NCBI GenBank assembly: GCA_027622355.1
Contig: JAQBZT010000001.1
Location: 1-49,308, forward strand
DNA: 49,308 bases
Direction: 5' to 3'
Source of the DNA: a bacterium
Lineage (GTDB): Bacteria; UBA8248
The position numbers and the translations under genes were made by a program. This document shows, in pieces, positions 23,543-32,608 of this stretch (position 1 is the first letter of the stretch; each line of letters starts with the position of its first letter). Below the pieces are notes generated by a model. The model had not been told where the DNA came from. It saw only the letters and a list, made by a program, of their open reading frames with translations, and did no database searches.

Positions 23543-24400
23543 TCAGAGACCCCAGTCGCGGGCATAGCGGAAGTCGCGGTCGATCGTCCGGGCGCTGAGC
23601 TTGGCGATCAGGGGGAGGCGGCGCTTGTACTGGCTGCGCTGCACCAGCCGCATCACACCATCCACAAGCGCGGCGGAAAAACCCCGGGAGAAAAGCTCAT
23701 CGCGTTGGTAGCGCCGATCGATCATCAGATAGAGGAGCGCGTCCACCTCCTCGTAGGTGAAGCCGAGTTCGTCCTCGTCCGTCTGCCCCACCCACAGATC
23801 CGCGCTCGGCGGCTTCTGGATGACTTCCTTGGGCACTCCCAGATGCCGGGCGATCTGGCGGATCTGGGTTTTGTACAGATCCCCGATAGGGTTGACCGCG
23901 CTGGCCATGTCTCCGAAGAGAGTTCCGTAGCCGAGGAGGAGTTCGGTCTTGTTGCTCGTCCCCACCACCAGGGCGCCGAGCCGGGCGGAGTGATCGTAGA
24001 GAATTGTCATCCGCTCACGGGCCATCTTGTTTCCACGGCGAAGCGGGTCGGCATCGGGGAAGCGCTCGAAATACGCATCGATCTGCGGGCTGATGTCCAC
24101 CACCTGGATCTGGATGCCGCTCGCGCGGGCAACCGAGCGGGCGTCGCGCTCGCTCTGGGGGTTCGAGAGCCGGTAGGGCATGATGATACCCGTCACGTTC
24201 TTGGGGCCCAGCGCGCGGGCGGCCACGAAGGCGGAAACCGCGCTGTCAATTCCGCCCGAGAGCCCCAAAACCAGATTTTTCACCCCGACCTTCATCACCT
24301 CGTCCCGGATGAAACCCACCAGAAGGTCCGTGGCGAGCGGCGAATCCAGCTCGAACTCTTCCAGGATTGAGGCGACCAGTATCCCGTTTTTTTTAGACAC
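23543..24400 (-). CDS. nadE: NH3-dependent NAD+ synthetase
   Basis: This 285-residue protein has the ATP-PPase loop LSGGIDSA (residues 48-54) and the downstream VGTSNKTELLLGYGT and DLWVGQTDEDELGF blocks. It joins ammonia to deamido-NAD to finish NAD synthesis. It has no glutaminase domain, so ammonia is free or given by a separate amidase such as the nitrilase-like protein at 27216-28076. The start is GTG at 24400 with GGAGG eight bases upstream. Confidence 0.9.
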   Translation of the reverse strand: MSKKNGILVASILEEFELDSPLATDLLVGFIRDEVMKVGVKNLVLGLSGGIDSAVSAFVAARALGPKNVTGIIMPYRLSNPQSERDARSVARASGIQIQVVDISPQIDAYFERFPDADPLRRGNKMARERMTILYDHSARLGALVVGTSNKTELLLGYGTLFGDMASAVNPIGDLYKTQIRQIARHLGVPKEVIQKPPSADLWVGQTDEDELGFTYEEVDALLYLMIDRRYQRDELFSRGFSAALVDGVMRLVQRSQYKRRLPLIAKLSARTIDRDFRYARDWGL

Positions 24401-24572
24401 CGAAAATACCTCCGCTGGACCAATTCGATGCGCCCTATGATGCCCGCTGGGGGCGCGGCCTGCAACGGGAAAATGCGCTTTCCCGCCCGTTGACCGGCTC
24501 CGCGCGCGGAGTTACCTTTTGGGGCCTTGAATCCAGTTCACGTTAACCGATTCGCTCCCGCGGGAGGCCAAA

Positions 24573-25322
24573 ATGCCTGTTCTTGGAACGGTGGACCGTC
24601 TCAAGTGGGTTTACGACCCGTCAACGATCCGCAAGGGCGGCGCTCCCCGGCCGCTGGCCACGCCGCACATCGAGCTTCGGATCATCGTCCTCAAGCCGGG
24701 GGTGCAGCCCGCCTACCACCGGCACCAGGAAGAGATGGACGAGGGCTACCTCATCTACCGGGGTCATGGTGTGGTCCACCACGACGGGGAGGAATTCGAG
24801 GTCCGCGCGGGGGATGTCGTTCACGTCCCGGGCGGCACCTGGCACCAGATGAAAAACATCGGTGATGCGGATTTGATCGAGTTTAACTTCCGGGGAGGGA
24901 AAATGCCCTCGGTCAACATCCTTCCCGATCAGGAAGAACCTCAGAAAAAAACGGGGGGCGGCTATCACCTTCTCGGCAATCTCGATTCCCTGAAATGGGT
25001 TTTCAGCCTGGACGACATCAAATCGAACGGGCCGCCCACGGTCATCGCCACCCCCCATCTCGAAGTGCGCATCCTCGATTTCGGCCCGGGGGATCAGCCC
25101 GCGAGCCTGCACCGCCACCAAAAGGAAATGGACGAGATTTACCTGGTCGCGGAGGGCGAAGCCCATCTGCACGGCGACATCGGCGGGGTGGACGTCAAAA
25201 AAGGCGATGTGGTTCACATCCCCGGAGGCGCATGGCATAACACCGAAAACCGCAGCAAGAAACGGCTGCTTCTGTTCAACATCCGGGGCGGGCGGATGCC
25301 CTCCTCTTCCGAGTGGGCGTAG
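24573..25322 (+). CDS. Bicupin protein
   Basis: This 249-residue protein has two cupin domains in tandem. The first has PAYHRHQEEMDEGYL and later PGGTWHQ; the second has SLHRHQKEMDEIYL and later PGGAWHN. The two halves are internal copies: each has the His-x-His-x(4)-Glu...His metal set. Members include dioxygenases, isomerases and seed-storage-like proteins, so the reaction is open. It begins a rightward run with two VOC genes. The start is set by GGGAGG. Confidence 0.8.
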   Translation: MPVLGTVDRLKWVYDPSTIRKGGAPRPLATPHIELRIIVLKPGVQPAYHRHQEEMDEGYLIYRGHGVVHHDGEEFEVRAGDVVHVPGGTWHQMKNIGDADLIEFNFRGGKMPSVNILPDQEEPQKKTGGGYHLLGNLDSLKWVFSLDDIKSNGPPTVIATPHLEVRILDFGPGDQPASLHRHQKEMDEIYLVAEGEAHLHGDIGGVDVKKGDVVHIPGGAWHNTENRSKKRLLLFNIRGGRMPSSSEWA

Positions 25323-25357
25323 CCGCATCCGGACCTTTTCCCAGAGAAAGGAAATAA

Positions 25358-25753
25358 ATGGCCATCACAGGGGGTTACAATCATATCCACATGATCAGCC
25401 CGGACCCGAAGGCGGCGGCGGACTGGTTCGTGAAATTCCTCGGTGCCGAAATCTTCGGGGATGAAGAGCTTCGCGGCGCCCGGAACGTCCGGATGAAGAT
25501 CGGCGATGCGAATCTTTATGTGCGCGGCAAGCGGACGAGCGACAAGATCGCCGACACCGGCGGCGGGCGCCCCTACGGCATCGATCATTTCTGCTTCAGC
25601 GTATCCGACATCGAGGATTTGCTCCGGTATGTGGAACAGAACGGCGGGCCCATCCCCCAGCCGCTCTTCTCCCTCCCGAGCGGGAACCGCGCCGCCTACG
25701 TGATGGGGCCCGATGGCGTGCACATCGAGCTCATCGAACCCAAGGCATCCTGA
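25358..25753 (+). CDS. VOC-fold (glyoxalase/dioxygenase-like) protein
   Basis: This 131-residue protein has a vicinal-oxygen-chelate fold: an early His in YNHIHMI, a GIDHFCFSV block and a C-terminal HIELIEP with the Glu metal ligand. Such proteins include glyoxalases, extradiol dioxygenases and antibiotic-resistance proteins. The substrate is unknown. It lies 35 bp after the bicupin and 17 bp before a second VOC gene, so the three are likely one operon. Confidence 0.75.
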   Translation: MAITGGYNHIHMISPDPKAAADWFVKFLGAEIFGDEELRGARNVRMKIGDANLYVRGKRTSDKIADTGGGRPYGIDHFCFSVSDIEDLLRYVEQNGGPIPQPLFSLPSGNRAAYVMGPDGVHIELIEPKAS

Positions 25754-25770
25754 ATCTGAAAGGAGTTTCC

Positions 25771-26343
25771 GTGGCGCCCAAGCTCAAGCAGCTTCAGCAC
25801 ATCGCCATCATCGCCCGCGATATCGACGTATCCCTGCGCTTCTACCGGGACGTTCTCGGATTCCGGATGATCGAGCGGCACGGGCCGGGCGAGGCCGAGG
25901 GCTACAACAACTATCTGAATTTCATGACCATCACCGACGAGCACCACGTCATCAACGTCGTGGAGCTTGCCCCCGAGAACCGGCCGAAAGAGGATCGGAG
26001 TCCGAGCGGCTACGGACTGCACCATTTCGCCTTCTCGGTCGAGGACAAGGCCGAGTTCGACGCCTGGTACGATCACCTCAAGGCGAACGGCGTCAAGTTC
26101 GTCAAAGAGCCGGTCGTACACAGCCCGACCCACCCCGAGGGGGACGGCTCCTGGGGCGAGAACCGGGCAATGTACTTCCCCGATCCGGACGGGAACCTCA
26201 TCGAGATCTTCTGCGACATGGGGATTCTGAATAAAAATAACGAATTCAACCGCGAATGGCACGCCGGGCGGCTGAAGCGCGACGGCCACGACCCGGCGAA
26301 AACCGAACCGCCCGTGACGGGAAAATACAAAGAGCGTCCCTAG
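25771..26343 (+). CDS. VOC-fold dioxygenase-like protein
   Basis: The GTG start at 25771 (AAAGGAG upstream) gives 190 residues: LQHIAIIARDIDVSLRFYRDVLGF at the N-terminus, GLHHFAFSV in the middle, and FPDPDGNLIEIFCD with the metal Glu near the end. The pattern is close to catechol-2,3-dioxygenase-like VOC enzymes. Its TAG stop overlaps the stop of the convergent Dam gene in the palindrome CTAG. A basic tail of about 40 residues follows the domain. Confidence 0.75.
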   Translation: MAPKLKQLQHIAIIARDIDVSLRFYRDVLGFRMIERHGPGEAEGYNNYLNFMTITDEHHVINVVELAPENRPKEDRSPSGYGLHHFAFSVEDKAEFDAWYDHLKANGVKFVKEPVVHSPTHPEGDGSWGENRAMYFPDPDGNLIEIFCDMGILNKNNEFNREWHAGRLKRDGHDPAKTEPPVTGKYKERP

Positions 26344-27176
26344 CTCTCGTAATTGCGGATCACGAGTTCGGCCACCTTCCCCCTCCGGTTGGGGCGGGAG
26401 TTGATCGCGCGCGCGGCCTGAACCTGTGTTACGCGGAAGTCCTTATAGAGCCCCCGGATGAAGGGGGTGTCCGAGTTCGACTGCATGAACCGGACGCCAT
26501 TGCCGTCGAGTTTCCGGCACACCTCGGCGAGCCCGCCCTGTTCTTCCTCTCCGAAACTCCCGGCCGTGTAGGCCGTAAAATTCGCCGTTTTACTCAGTGG
26601 GTGATAGGGCGGATCGAGATAGACGAAATCCCCCGGACAGGCTTTGCTGTCCATCTCCCGGAAGCCGCAGCAACTCAAGGCCGCCTTCTGCAGAACCGAT
26701 GAGGCGCGCCGCAGCCCTTCTGCGTCGCAGATGGTGGGATTCTTGTGACGGCCGAAGGGAACGTTGAACTCCCCCTTCCAGTTCACCCGGTAAAGGCCGT
26801 TGTATCCGGTGCGGTTCAGATAGATGAACCGGGCAGCGCGGGCCGGGGGCGAGAGAATTGCGGTATCTTGCCCGCGGACGCGGTAGTAGCGATCCCGGTC
26901 GTAGACGTGGCGCTTGAGGGCGCGGATGACGGCTTCCACGTCGTCGCGCACGGTCTGGTAGGCGCTGATCAGCTCTTCGATTCGATCGGAGAGATGAATG
27001 TTTCCGCGGATGCCGGGGCGCAACGAAAAAAAGACTGCTCCGCTTCCCAAAAACGGCTCATGGTAGTTGCCGATTTGTGCGGGAAAGAGCGGGGCGTATT
27101 GCGAAAGGAGACGGCCCTTTCCGCCAGCCCATTTCAAAAATGGGCGCGCCGCAGCGGAGTTGGCTGTTCTTCCCAT
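26340..27176 (-). CDS. dam: Dam-family DNA adenine methyltransferase
   Basis: This 278-residue amino-methyltransferase has FLKWAGGKGRLL and EPFLGSGAVFF for SAM binding and the catalytic DPPY at residues 188-191. The order of motifs (SAM part first, then catalytic) fits the alpha class like Dam, so adenine methylation in a GATC-like site is likely. No restriction endonuclease is adjacent, so it is an orphan methylase. It lies 39 bp downstream of the nitrilase-like gene at the end of the leftward par operon. Confidence 0.85.
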   Translation of the reverse strand: MGRTANSAAARPFLKWAGGKGRLLSQYAPLFPAQIGNYHEPFLGSGAVFFSLRPGIRGNIHLSDRIEELISAYQTVRDDVEAVIRALKRHVYDRDRYYRVRGQDTAILSPPARAARFIYLNRTGYNGLYRVNWKGEFNVPFGRHKNPTICDAEGLRRASSVLQKAALSCCGFREMDSKACPGDFVYLDPPYHPLSKTANFTAYTAGSFGEEEQGGLAEVCRKLDGNGVRFMQSNSDTPFIRGLYKDFRVTQVQAARAINSRPNRRGKVAELVIRNYES

Positions 27177-27215
27177 CGTATCCTCCCGGAAGCCCGGCGG
27201 TGAAAGGACAGGATG

Positions 27216-28076
27216 CTACCCCTTCTCCTTCCCCTGAATCCGGCGAAGCTCCCGAAGGGCGAGATGGACGTTCTCATCTTTCAGGGTCGGGGACGCGATG
27301 CGCGTGCGGCGGATATCCGCCGTGTCCACCTCGCCGATCAGAAGACGGGCCTTGCCCCGCGGGGCGGCGGCGAGGGGCTCTCCGTTCGGGAGAATGATCT
27401 CCGAGCCGCCCCAGAAGTTGATGCCGTCCTCGTAGCCCACCCGGTTCGAGAAAAAGACGAACTGGTTGAACAGGCCCGCATAGCACCGGTTCAGGGATTG
27501 CCAGGTGCGCTCGATGGCGAATGATGATTTTCCCTTTTTCCGCTGGACGCCCCGGCTCGGGCTCGATGAAGGAATGAAAAGAAGATCGGCGCCATCCTGG
27601 GAGGCGATGTAGGCAAGGCTCGGGTGCCAGGCGTCCTCGCACACCAGAATCGCGGCGCGGCCGAACTGGGTGTCGAAAGCCCGCAGACCCTGGCCCGCGC
27701 CCACGTAGCGCGCTTCATCGAAAAGGCCGTAGGTCGGGAGATAGATCTTGCGGTGGACGTGCAGCAGCTTTCCGTTCTCGAAGTATCCCGCCACGTTGTA
27801 GAACGCATGGCGGCCCGACTCCTCGATGAAGCCCACGATCAGCGCGACATCGCGGCTCAGCCGGGCAATCTCCTTGATCATGGCGGCGTCCCGCCGGAGG
27901 GCCACCTCGGGGACCATGTCCTTGAGGAAATACCCGGTGAGTGAAAGCTCCGGGAAAATCAAAAGGTCCACGCCCTTTCTGCGAGCCGATTTCACCTCTT
28001 TCTCGAGAATTTCCCAGTTCGCCTCGAGATTTCCCAGCGTGGGCCCAATCTGGGCCAGCCCCACCCGAAATTTCAT
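27216..28076 (-). CDS. Nitrilase-family amidohydrolase (possible NAD synthetase glutaminase partner)
   Basis: This 286-residue carbon-nitrogen hydrolase has the catalytic Glu in LIFPELSLTGY, the Lys in HRKIYLPTYG and the Cys in LVCEDAWH. This motif set closely resembles the glutaminase domain of glutamine-dependent NAD synthetase. As nadE in this window is the ammonia type, the two may work together, but this is inference. The start at 28076 follows GGGAG. It sits between the DsrE and Dam genes in the long leftward operon. Confidence 0.8.
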   Translation of the reverse strand: MKFRVGLAQIGPTLGNLEANWEILEKEVKSARRKGVDLLIFPELSLTGYFLKDMVPEVALRRDAAMIKEIARLSRDVALIVGFIEESGRHAFYNVAGYFENGKLLHVHRKIYLPTYGLFDEARYVGAGQGLRAFDTQFGRAAILVCEDAWHPSLAYIASQDGADLLFIPSSSPSRGVQRKKGKSSFAIERTWQSLNRCYAGLFNQFVFFSNRVGYEDGINFWGGSEIILPNGEPLAAAPRGKARLLIGEVDTADIRRTRIASPTLKDENVHLALRELRRIQGKEKG

Positions 28077-28170
28077 TTCATCGCTCCCGCTTTTCTCCGC
28101 GCCGATCGAAATCATTTCCCGAGCGGGAAGGAATATCACACTCCCCCCGCTTCCGAAAACCGCGCCCGCC

Positions 28171-28599
28171 CTAGATGAACAGCTTGGTTTCCGCCCCCTG
28201 GGTGCGGGAGAGAAAAACGGGCAGGCTGATCACCTCATCCACCGCGCCCTCCACCTCCCGGTTGGTGTAGCCCATGAACTTCACCTGCGAGACGCAGGCA
28301 TATGTCGTCACCTGGCCCGCCTGCCGGGCGGACTCGATCAGATCGCTCACGGAATGCGCCCGGGCCTCCCGCATCCGTTCCGCAATCCGCTTTCCTTCCT
28401 CGCCATAAGCAGCCGGAAAGGTCATGTCGTCCACCCTGTCTTCCACGAATTTGCGGAGGGCCTCAAAGAACAAGATGATGTGCACTTCCTCTCCGTTCGC
28501 CGCCGCGCTCGCGGCCAGCGTAGCCACCTGATACAGGCGGTCGAAATCGCCGCTGTGGGCGAAAATCACCATTTGCCTGGCCTTTTTCCCGTTCATCAT
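28171..28599 (-). CDS. DsrE-family protein
   Basis: The 142-residue protein has the DsrE/F-like pattern: VIFAHSGDFDRLYQVATLA at the start, VHIILFFEALR in the middle and a Cys in ACVSQVKFMGY. DsrE-family proteins bind or relay sulfur as persulfides; here only the latter part has a suitable Cys. The start ATG overlaps the stop of the upstream FGE-like gene (ATGA), showing coupling. A role in sulfur transfer is inferred. Confidence 0.7.
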   Translation of the reverse strand: MMNGKKARQMVIFAHSGDFDRLYQVATLAASAAANGEEVHIILFFEALRKFVEDRVDDMTFPAAYGEEGKRIAERMREARAHSVSDLIESARQAGQVTTYACVSQVKFMGYTNREVEGAVDEVISLPVFLSRTQGAETKLFI

Positions 28600-29444
28600 C
28601 CCGCCTCTTTTGAGCGGGTGCAGCGAAACCCCACGCCGCCGTGGCGCCCCCCGGGCGGCCCCTGCCATCTGTGATCGCCGCGGCCCGACGCGAGAGGCTG
28701 GCCCCAGTAGCCGCCGCGGATCACGCGCGCGTTTCCGCTCGGGGGCCCCTTCGGGTTCTGCTCCGGCGAACTCTCGTAGTAGCGCTCCCCGTAATAGTCC
28801 GCCACCCATTCGGCCGCGTTTCCGGCCATGTCCATGGCGCCGTACACGCTCCTTCCCTCCGGAAAGCTTCCCACGGGCAAGGGGCCCGAAAACCGCTTTC
28901 CCAGATTCGCCCGGGAGGCGGAGGCCACCTCCCCCCACGGATAAAGGCGGCCGCTCTCCCCGCGGGCGGCCTTTTCCCACTCCGCCTCAGTGGGCAGGCG
29001 TTTTCCCGCCCAGGCGCAATAGGCCTCGGCCTCGAACCACGTCACCAGCGTCACGGGCAGATCGCTCGTCCCCGGCTCGGGGCGGTGGCTCCGCCAGGAG
29101 AAACGGCTCCAGTCCCCGCCCCATCTTATGTCGCCGGGCTCCCATTTCGGGGCTGCGCGCCCCGTCGCGGCCAGAAAGCGGGCATAGGCCAAATGGGTCA
29201 CCTCAAATTTATCAATATAAAAAGCGTCCAGCACGATCATGCGGCCGGGCGCCACATCTTCCATTCCCTTTGCGAGGGTTCCTTTTTTCGCCCCCCGCAG
29301 AAAAGTACCCGCCGGAACAAACACCATCGCGGAATTGTCGTTTCCCGTGCGGCGGGTGAGCGGATGGGGGGCCTCCCTCGCCGGCGATACGCATCCCGCC
29401 AGCAAAAAAAGGGCCACCCAAGCCAAAACGCTTTTCCGGATCAC
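28596..29444 (-). CDS. FGE-sulfatase-domain lipoprotein lacking the catalytic cysteines
   Basis: This 282-residue protein has a lipobox LLAGC (Cys18) and a formylglycine-generating-enzyme (SUMF1) fold, seen as MVFVPAGTFLRGA, FYIDKFEVTHLAYARFL, LPVTLVTWFEAEAYCAWAGKRLPTE, GNAAEWVADYY and RVIRGGYWG. The C-terminal segment before GFRCTRS lacks the pair of active-site Cys of true FGEs, so it is likely a binding or scaffold member of the family anchored in a membrane. It overlaps both neighbours by four bases. Confidence 0.8.
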   Translation of the reverse strand: MIRKSVLAWVALFLLAGCVSPAREAPHPLTRRTGNDNSAMVFVPAGTFLRGAKKGTLAKGMEDVAPGRMIVLDAFYIDKFEVTHLAYARFLAATGRAAPKWEPGDIRWGGDWSRFSWRSHRPEPGTSDLPVTLVTWFEAEAYCAWAGKRLPTEAEWEKAARGESGRLYPWGEVASASRANLGKRFSGPLPVGSFPEGRSVYGAMDMAGNAAEWVADYYGERYYESSPEQNPKGPPSGNARVIRGGYWGQPLASGRGDHRWQGPPGGRHGGVGFRCTRSKEAG

Positions 29445-29689
29445 TCAAAATCCTTCGGCTTCACGTTTGAGAAATTCATCCGGGGAAGGAGGGAGGAAGG
29501 CCGCCGGGCCAGGCGGTGCCTCCAAAAGCCACCAAGAAAGCGCACCGCCAGAAACAAAAACACCAAAAGGCCGGCGGCGATCAGGACATGGAGCGCGGCG
29601 CCTTTCCCGTAGCGGTAGAAAAAATATGCCACGGAAAGCCAGAACAAAAATCCGGCGACCAGAGAAAACCGCGTTTGATTTTCAGGCAT
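29441..29689 (-). CDS. Small two-helix membrane protein
   Basis: This 82-residue protein has two transmembrane helices (about residues 8-24 and 32-50) and a basic C-terminal tail. It resembles the small AtpI- or DUF-type membrane proteins but no family is certain. Its stop overlaps the start of the FGE-like lipoprotein gene (ATGA), so the two are translated together. Confidence 0.65.
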   Translation of the reverse strand: MPENQTRFSLVAGFLFWLSVAYFFYRYGKGAALHVLIAAGLLVFLFLAVRFLGGFWRHRLARRPSSLLPRMNFSNVKPKDFE

Positions 29690-29706
29690 GGGCCGCTGGC
29701 TCCGCC

Positions 29707-30321
29707 CTACCGGGACGCGTTCGGTATCACCGACAGCGCCTGGGAAATCATCTTATGAACCTCATGCGAGTACCGATCCGCCCCGCCGAAGACCACCCCG
29801 GTGGCCATCCCCTTCGCCGACCAAAGAACCTTCCCTTTTTTCAGATCGATCCATCTCAGTTCCAGTCGAATCTTCAGGGGCTCGAGCTGGATGAGCCGCA
29901 CATCTCCCCCGATGCCCACCTCGTCATCGGGAAACAGCGAGGCGATCTTCTTCAGGGTTTTCGGGTCGCTGTATTTGAGTCCGACAATCCGCTCCTTGAC
30001 GAATACGCTCAGCGTCTGGTTGTAGTCGCGAACCGCATATCCTTTTTTCAGCAGCACCTCGACGATGCTCGCCATGTTCGAGCGGACATCATCGCCCGTC
30101 ACCTGAAGGGTGATGATGGATTTCGTATCCTGGAGCCGCAGGGCACGGAAGGCGGGAGTTCCCGGGGGCGGGGAGTAGGTGAATCCGTCGCCCGACTTAC
30201 CGATCCCCCCTCCTGAGGCTCGAAGGCCGCATCCGGCAAGAAGAGCCGCCAGCAGCAGGGCGGAAGCGAAAAAGCGCGGCGCCTCGCCGAACATCCGGCG
30301 TTCCCGCGCGCGAGTTTTCAT
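29707..30321 (-). CDS. Lipoprotein of unknown function
   Basis: This 204-residue protein has a lipobox LLAGC at about residue 31 after a charged lead, then a Gly-rich linker and a mixed alpha/beta domain with LRLQDTKSIITLQVTGDD and RLELRWIDLKKGKVLW. The last pattern, residues that read like WSAKGMATG, resembles LptE or curli-type outer membrane lipoproteins, but this is weak. It starts within the last bases of the bactofilin gene (TAATG overlap), so it may serve the same cell-envelope job. Confidence 0.6.
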   Translation of the reverse strand: MKTRARERRMFGEAPRFFASALLLAALLAGCGLRASGGGIGKSGDGFTYSPPPGTPAFRALRLQDTKSIITLQVTGDDVRSNMASIVEVLLKKGYAVRDYNQTLSVFVKERIVGLKYSDPKTLKKIASLFPDDEVGIGGDVRLIQLEPLKIRLELRWIDLKKGKVLWSAKGMATGVVFGGADRYSHEVHKMISQALSVIPNASR

Positions 30322-30737
30322 TACGCCTCTTTCGGCGGCGCCGCGCTCGCCTCCCCGCCCGCCGCGCGCCCGGTCATGTGGCAGGTGCCCTCGAAGACGG
30401 CGCCTTCCTCGATGAAAATGTTCGAGGTGTACACGTCTCCCTTGACGTGCCCGCCGAGGCGGATTTCGCATTTTTGTTTCGCCTCGATCTTCCCTTCCAC
30501 CTTTCCCATCACGACGACGATGCCGGCCTGGATGTTGGCTTTTACGGTGGCCGCCGAGCCGACGATAAACGTGTCCTCGGTCACTACCTCTCCTTCGAGA
30601 ATGCCGTCAACGCGCACCGTCCCCTCGAAAGTGATGACGCCCTTGAATTCTGTGCCTTCCCCCAAAAAGGCCCTGATGGTCTTCTCGTAGTTCGCATCCC
30701 CTCGGGCCACCGCTTTTCCTCCCGTTTGCCGGAACAT
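30321..30737 (-). CDS. Bactofilin
   Basis: This 138-residue protein has the beta-helix bactofilin pattern, with repeated V-x-G and G-x(2)-I-x-G steps (FKGVITFEGTVRVDGILEGEV, ATVKANIQAGIVVVMGKVEG) and short tails. Bactofilins polymerise into filaments at the membrane and help place morphogenesis or chromosome-segregation proteins, including ParAB in myxobacteria. Its location right after parB, with only three bases between, fits such a role. Confidence 0.85.
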   Translation of the reverse strand: MFRQTGGKAVARGDANYEKTIRAFLGEGTEFKGVITFEGTVRVDGILEGEVVTEDTFIVGSAATVKANIQAGIVVVMGKVEGKIEAKQKCEIRLGGHVKGDVYTSNIFIEEGAVFEGTCHMTGRAAGGEASAAPPKEA

Positions 30738-30740
30738 GCC

Positions 30741-31658
30741 TCAGGCCAGCCGATCGATCAGCCCCTCGAGCATGTCCTTTGAGTAATAATCAATAATGAT
30801 CTTTCCCTTTTTTTCGTCCCCGTCAATCGCCACCTTCGTTCCCAGGGTACTGCGAAGGCGCTCGGTCTGCTCCCGAAGGAAAATGGCCTCCGGCCCCCGG
30901 GGGCCTTCATCCTTCGCGGGACGCCGCCGTCCCCCCCCCGGGCCCGCCGCTTTCGTCAGCGCCTTCCGCACCCTGTCCTCGAGCTGGCGGACCGACAGGT
31001 TTTTCTTCACCGCCTCGTCCGCGAAGCGCTCGGCTTCTTCCGGGGATCGCAGCGACAAAAGCGCGCGGGCGTGGCCCATCGAGAGAAGGTCGGCGGCGAC
31101 GCTCTCCTGAACGGCGAGCGGAAGCCGGAGAAGGCGGATGTAGTTCGCCACCGTGGAGCGTTCCTTGCCCACACGGGCGGCGAGCTCTTCCTGCGTCACG
31201 CCGAGCCGATCCATCATGCTGGAAAAGGCCGCCGCCACCTCCATCGGGTTCAGATCCGCGCGCTGCACGTTTTCGATGACGGCGATCTCGAGAAGTTTTT
31301 CGGCCGCGGCCTCCACCAAGATCACGGGAACCGTTTCGAGGCCGGCCGCGCGGGCGGCGCGCCACCTCCGCTCGCCGGCCACGATTTCGTATCTCCCCGC
31401 GGTGGAGCGCACCAGTATCGGTTGAAGCACGCCGTGCGTTTTGACGGACTCGGAAAGTTCCTTGAGGCTTTCGTCGTCAAAGTCGATCCGCGGCTGGTGA
31501 ACACCGGGGTGCAGATCGGCCACGGGCACGCGGCTCAGGCGCTCGCCCTCCGCCGCGGGAGCGGCGATCGGCCCTTCATCCGGCGGCGACATCGGATCCG
31601 AGGAAAGAAGCGCATCCAGTCCACGGCCGAGGGCCTTGCGTCCTTTTGTGGCCGCCAT
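30741..31658 (-). CDS. parB: Chromosome partition protein ParB
   Basis: This 305-residue ParB has the N-terminal ParA-contact and CTP-binding region (VHQPRIDFDDESLKELSESV, EIVAGERRWRAAR, ENVQRADLNPMEVA), a helix-turn-helix for parS binding (TQEELAARVGKERSTVANYIRLL) and a C-terminal dimer domain ending GKIIIDYYSKDMLEGLIDRL. It spreads from parS and moves origins with ParA. It is translationally coupled to parA by a TAATG overlap. Confidence 0.95.
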   Translation of the reverse strand: MAATKGRKALGRGLDALLSSDPMSPPDEGPIAAPAAEGERLSRVPVADLHPGVHQPRIDFDDESLKELSESVKTHGVLQPILVRSTAGRYEIVAGERRWRAARAAGLETVPVILVEAAAEKLLEIAVIENVQRADLNPMEVAAAFSSMMDRLGVTQEELAARVGKERSTVANYIRLLRLPLAVQESVAADLLSMGHARALLSLRSPEEAERFADEAVKKNLSVRQLEDRVRKALTKAAGPGGGRRRPAKDEGPRGPEAIFLREQTERLRSTLGTKVAIDGDEKKGKIIIDYYSKDMLEGLIDRLA

Positions 31659-32500
31659 TAATTCATCCTCCGCCTTCTTCCGGCGCGGGTGAGAAACTCG
31701 CTGGCCATGGCGAGGTAGGCCTGCGCGCCCGAAGATGAAATGTCGTATGCAATGACGGGCTTTCCATGGCTCGGCGCCTCGGCGAGGCGAATGCTCCGCG
31801 GGATCGCGACGCGGTAAGTGAGCTCGGGAAGGTGCGTGCGGAGATCCTCCCCCACCTGCCGGGAAAGATTGGTTCGCGAGTCGTACATCGTGAGAACGAT
31901 GCCGCCCACCCGAAGGCCCGGATGGATGGATTGCCGGACGCGCTCGATCGTTTTCATGAGGCGGGCCAGACCCTCGAGCGCGAAGTACTCCGCCTGAATC
32001 GGGATCAGCACCTCATCGGCCGCCCGGAGAGCGTTGAGGGTCAAAAGGCCGAGCGAGGGGGGGCAATCGATCAAGATAAAGTGGAACGCCGAGCGGTACC
32101 TCTCCAAAACACTTCGAAGCCTCTCCGTCCGGTTCGGCAGATCCGCCAGCTCGAGTTCGGCACCGACCAGATCGATGGACGAGGTTAAAACTCTAAGTCT
32201 TTTTATATCAATAGTTTGCAGTGATTTCTCCTCGATCCGCTCGTCCATCACCAGCGCCCGGTAGAGGGCCGGGTCCTGGGTGTCGAGACCGAAGGCGCTC
32301 GAGGCATTCGATTGCGGATCCAAGTCAACAAGCAGGGTAGGCTCATCGGCCACCGCGAGGCACGCGGCGAGGTTCACTGAGGTGGTGGTTTTGCCCACCC
32401 CGCCCTTCTGGTTCACGATGGCGATAACCCGTGCCTGCCCGGGAGAATTCTGGCTTTCCGCAGCCGGACGGCTGGGCTCGGAGACAGCTGCTTCCGACAT
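31658..32500 (-). CDS. parA: Chromosome partition ATPase ParA (Soj)
   Basis: This 280-residue deviant Walker ATPase has KGGVGKTT (residues 32-39) with the signature Lys, LLVDLDPQSNAS, and FILIDCPPSLGLLT. The 20-residue N-terminal tail is unlike plasmid ParA HTH domains, so it is the chromosomal Soj type. It drives ParB-parS movement over the nucleoid. Two parS sites lie directly upstream of its start. It is the first gene of the long leftward operon. Confidence 0.95.
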   Translation of the reverse strand: MSEAAVSEPSRPAAESQNSPGQARVIAIVNQKGGVGKTTTSVNLAACLAVADEPTLLVDLDPQSNASSAFGLDTQDPALYRALVMDERIEEKSLQTIDIKRLRVLTSSIDLVGAELELADLPNRTERLRSVLERYRSAFHFILIDCPPSLGLLTLNALRAADEVLIPIQAEYFALEGLARLMKTIERVRQSIHPGLRVGGIVLTMYDSRTNLSRQVGEDLRTHLPELTYRVAIPRSIRLAEAPSHGKPVIAYDISSSGAQAYLAMASEFLTRAGRRRRMN

Positions 32501-32570
32501 AGGACCTCGCTGAGGAGAGATAGGATCGGCTCCTAGAAAGTGTCATAGTCAGGCACAAATTTCAAGGGAA

Positions 32571-32586
32571 TGTTTCACGTGGAACA
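32571..32586. promoter_or_regulatory. parS site 1
   Basis: TGTTTCACGTGGAACA matches the consensus parS palindrome TGTTTCACGTGAAACA with one change. It lies 70 bp upstream of parA, in the gap to mnmG. Confidence 0.9.
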
Positions 32587-32608
32587 CAGTTTTTCGAAAT
32601 TTTCCAGA

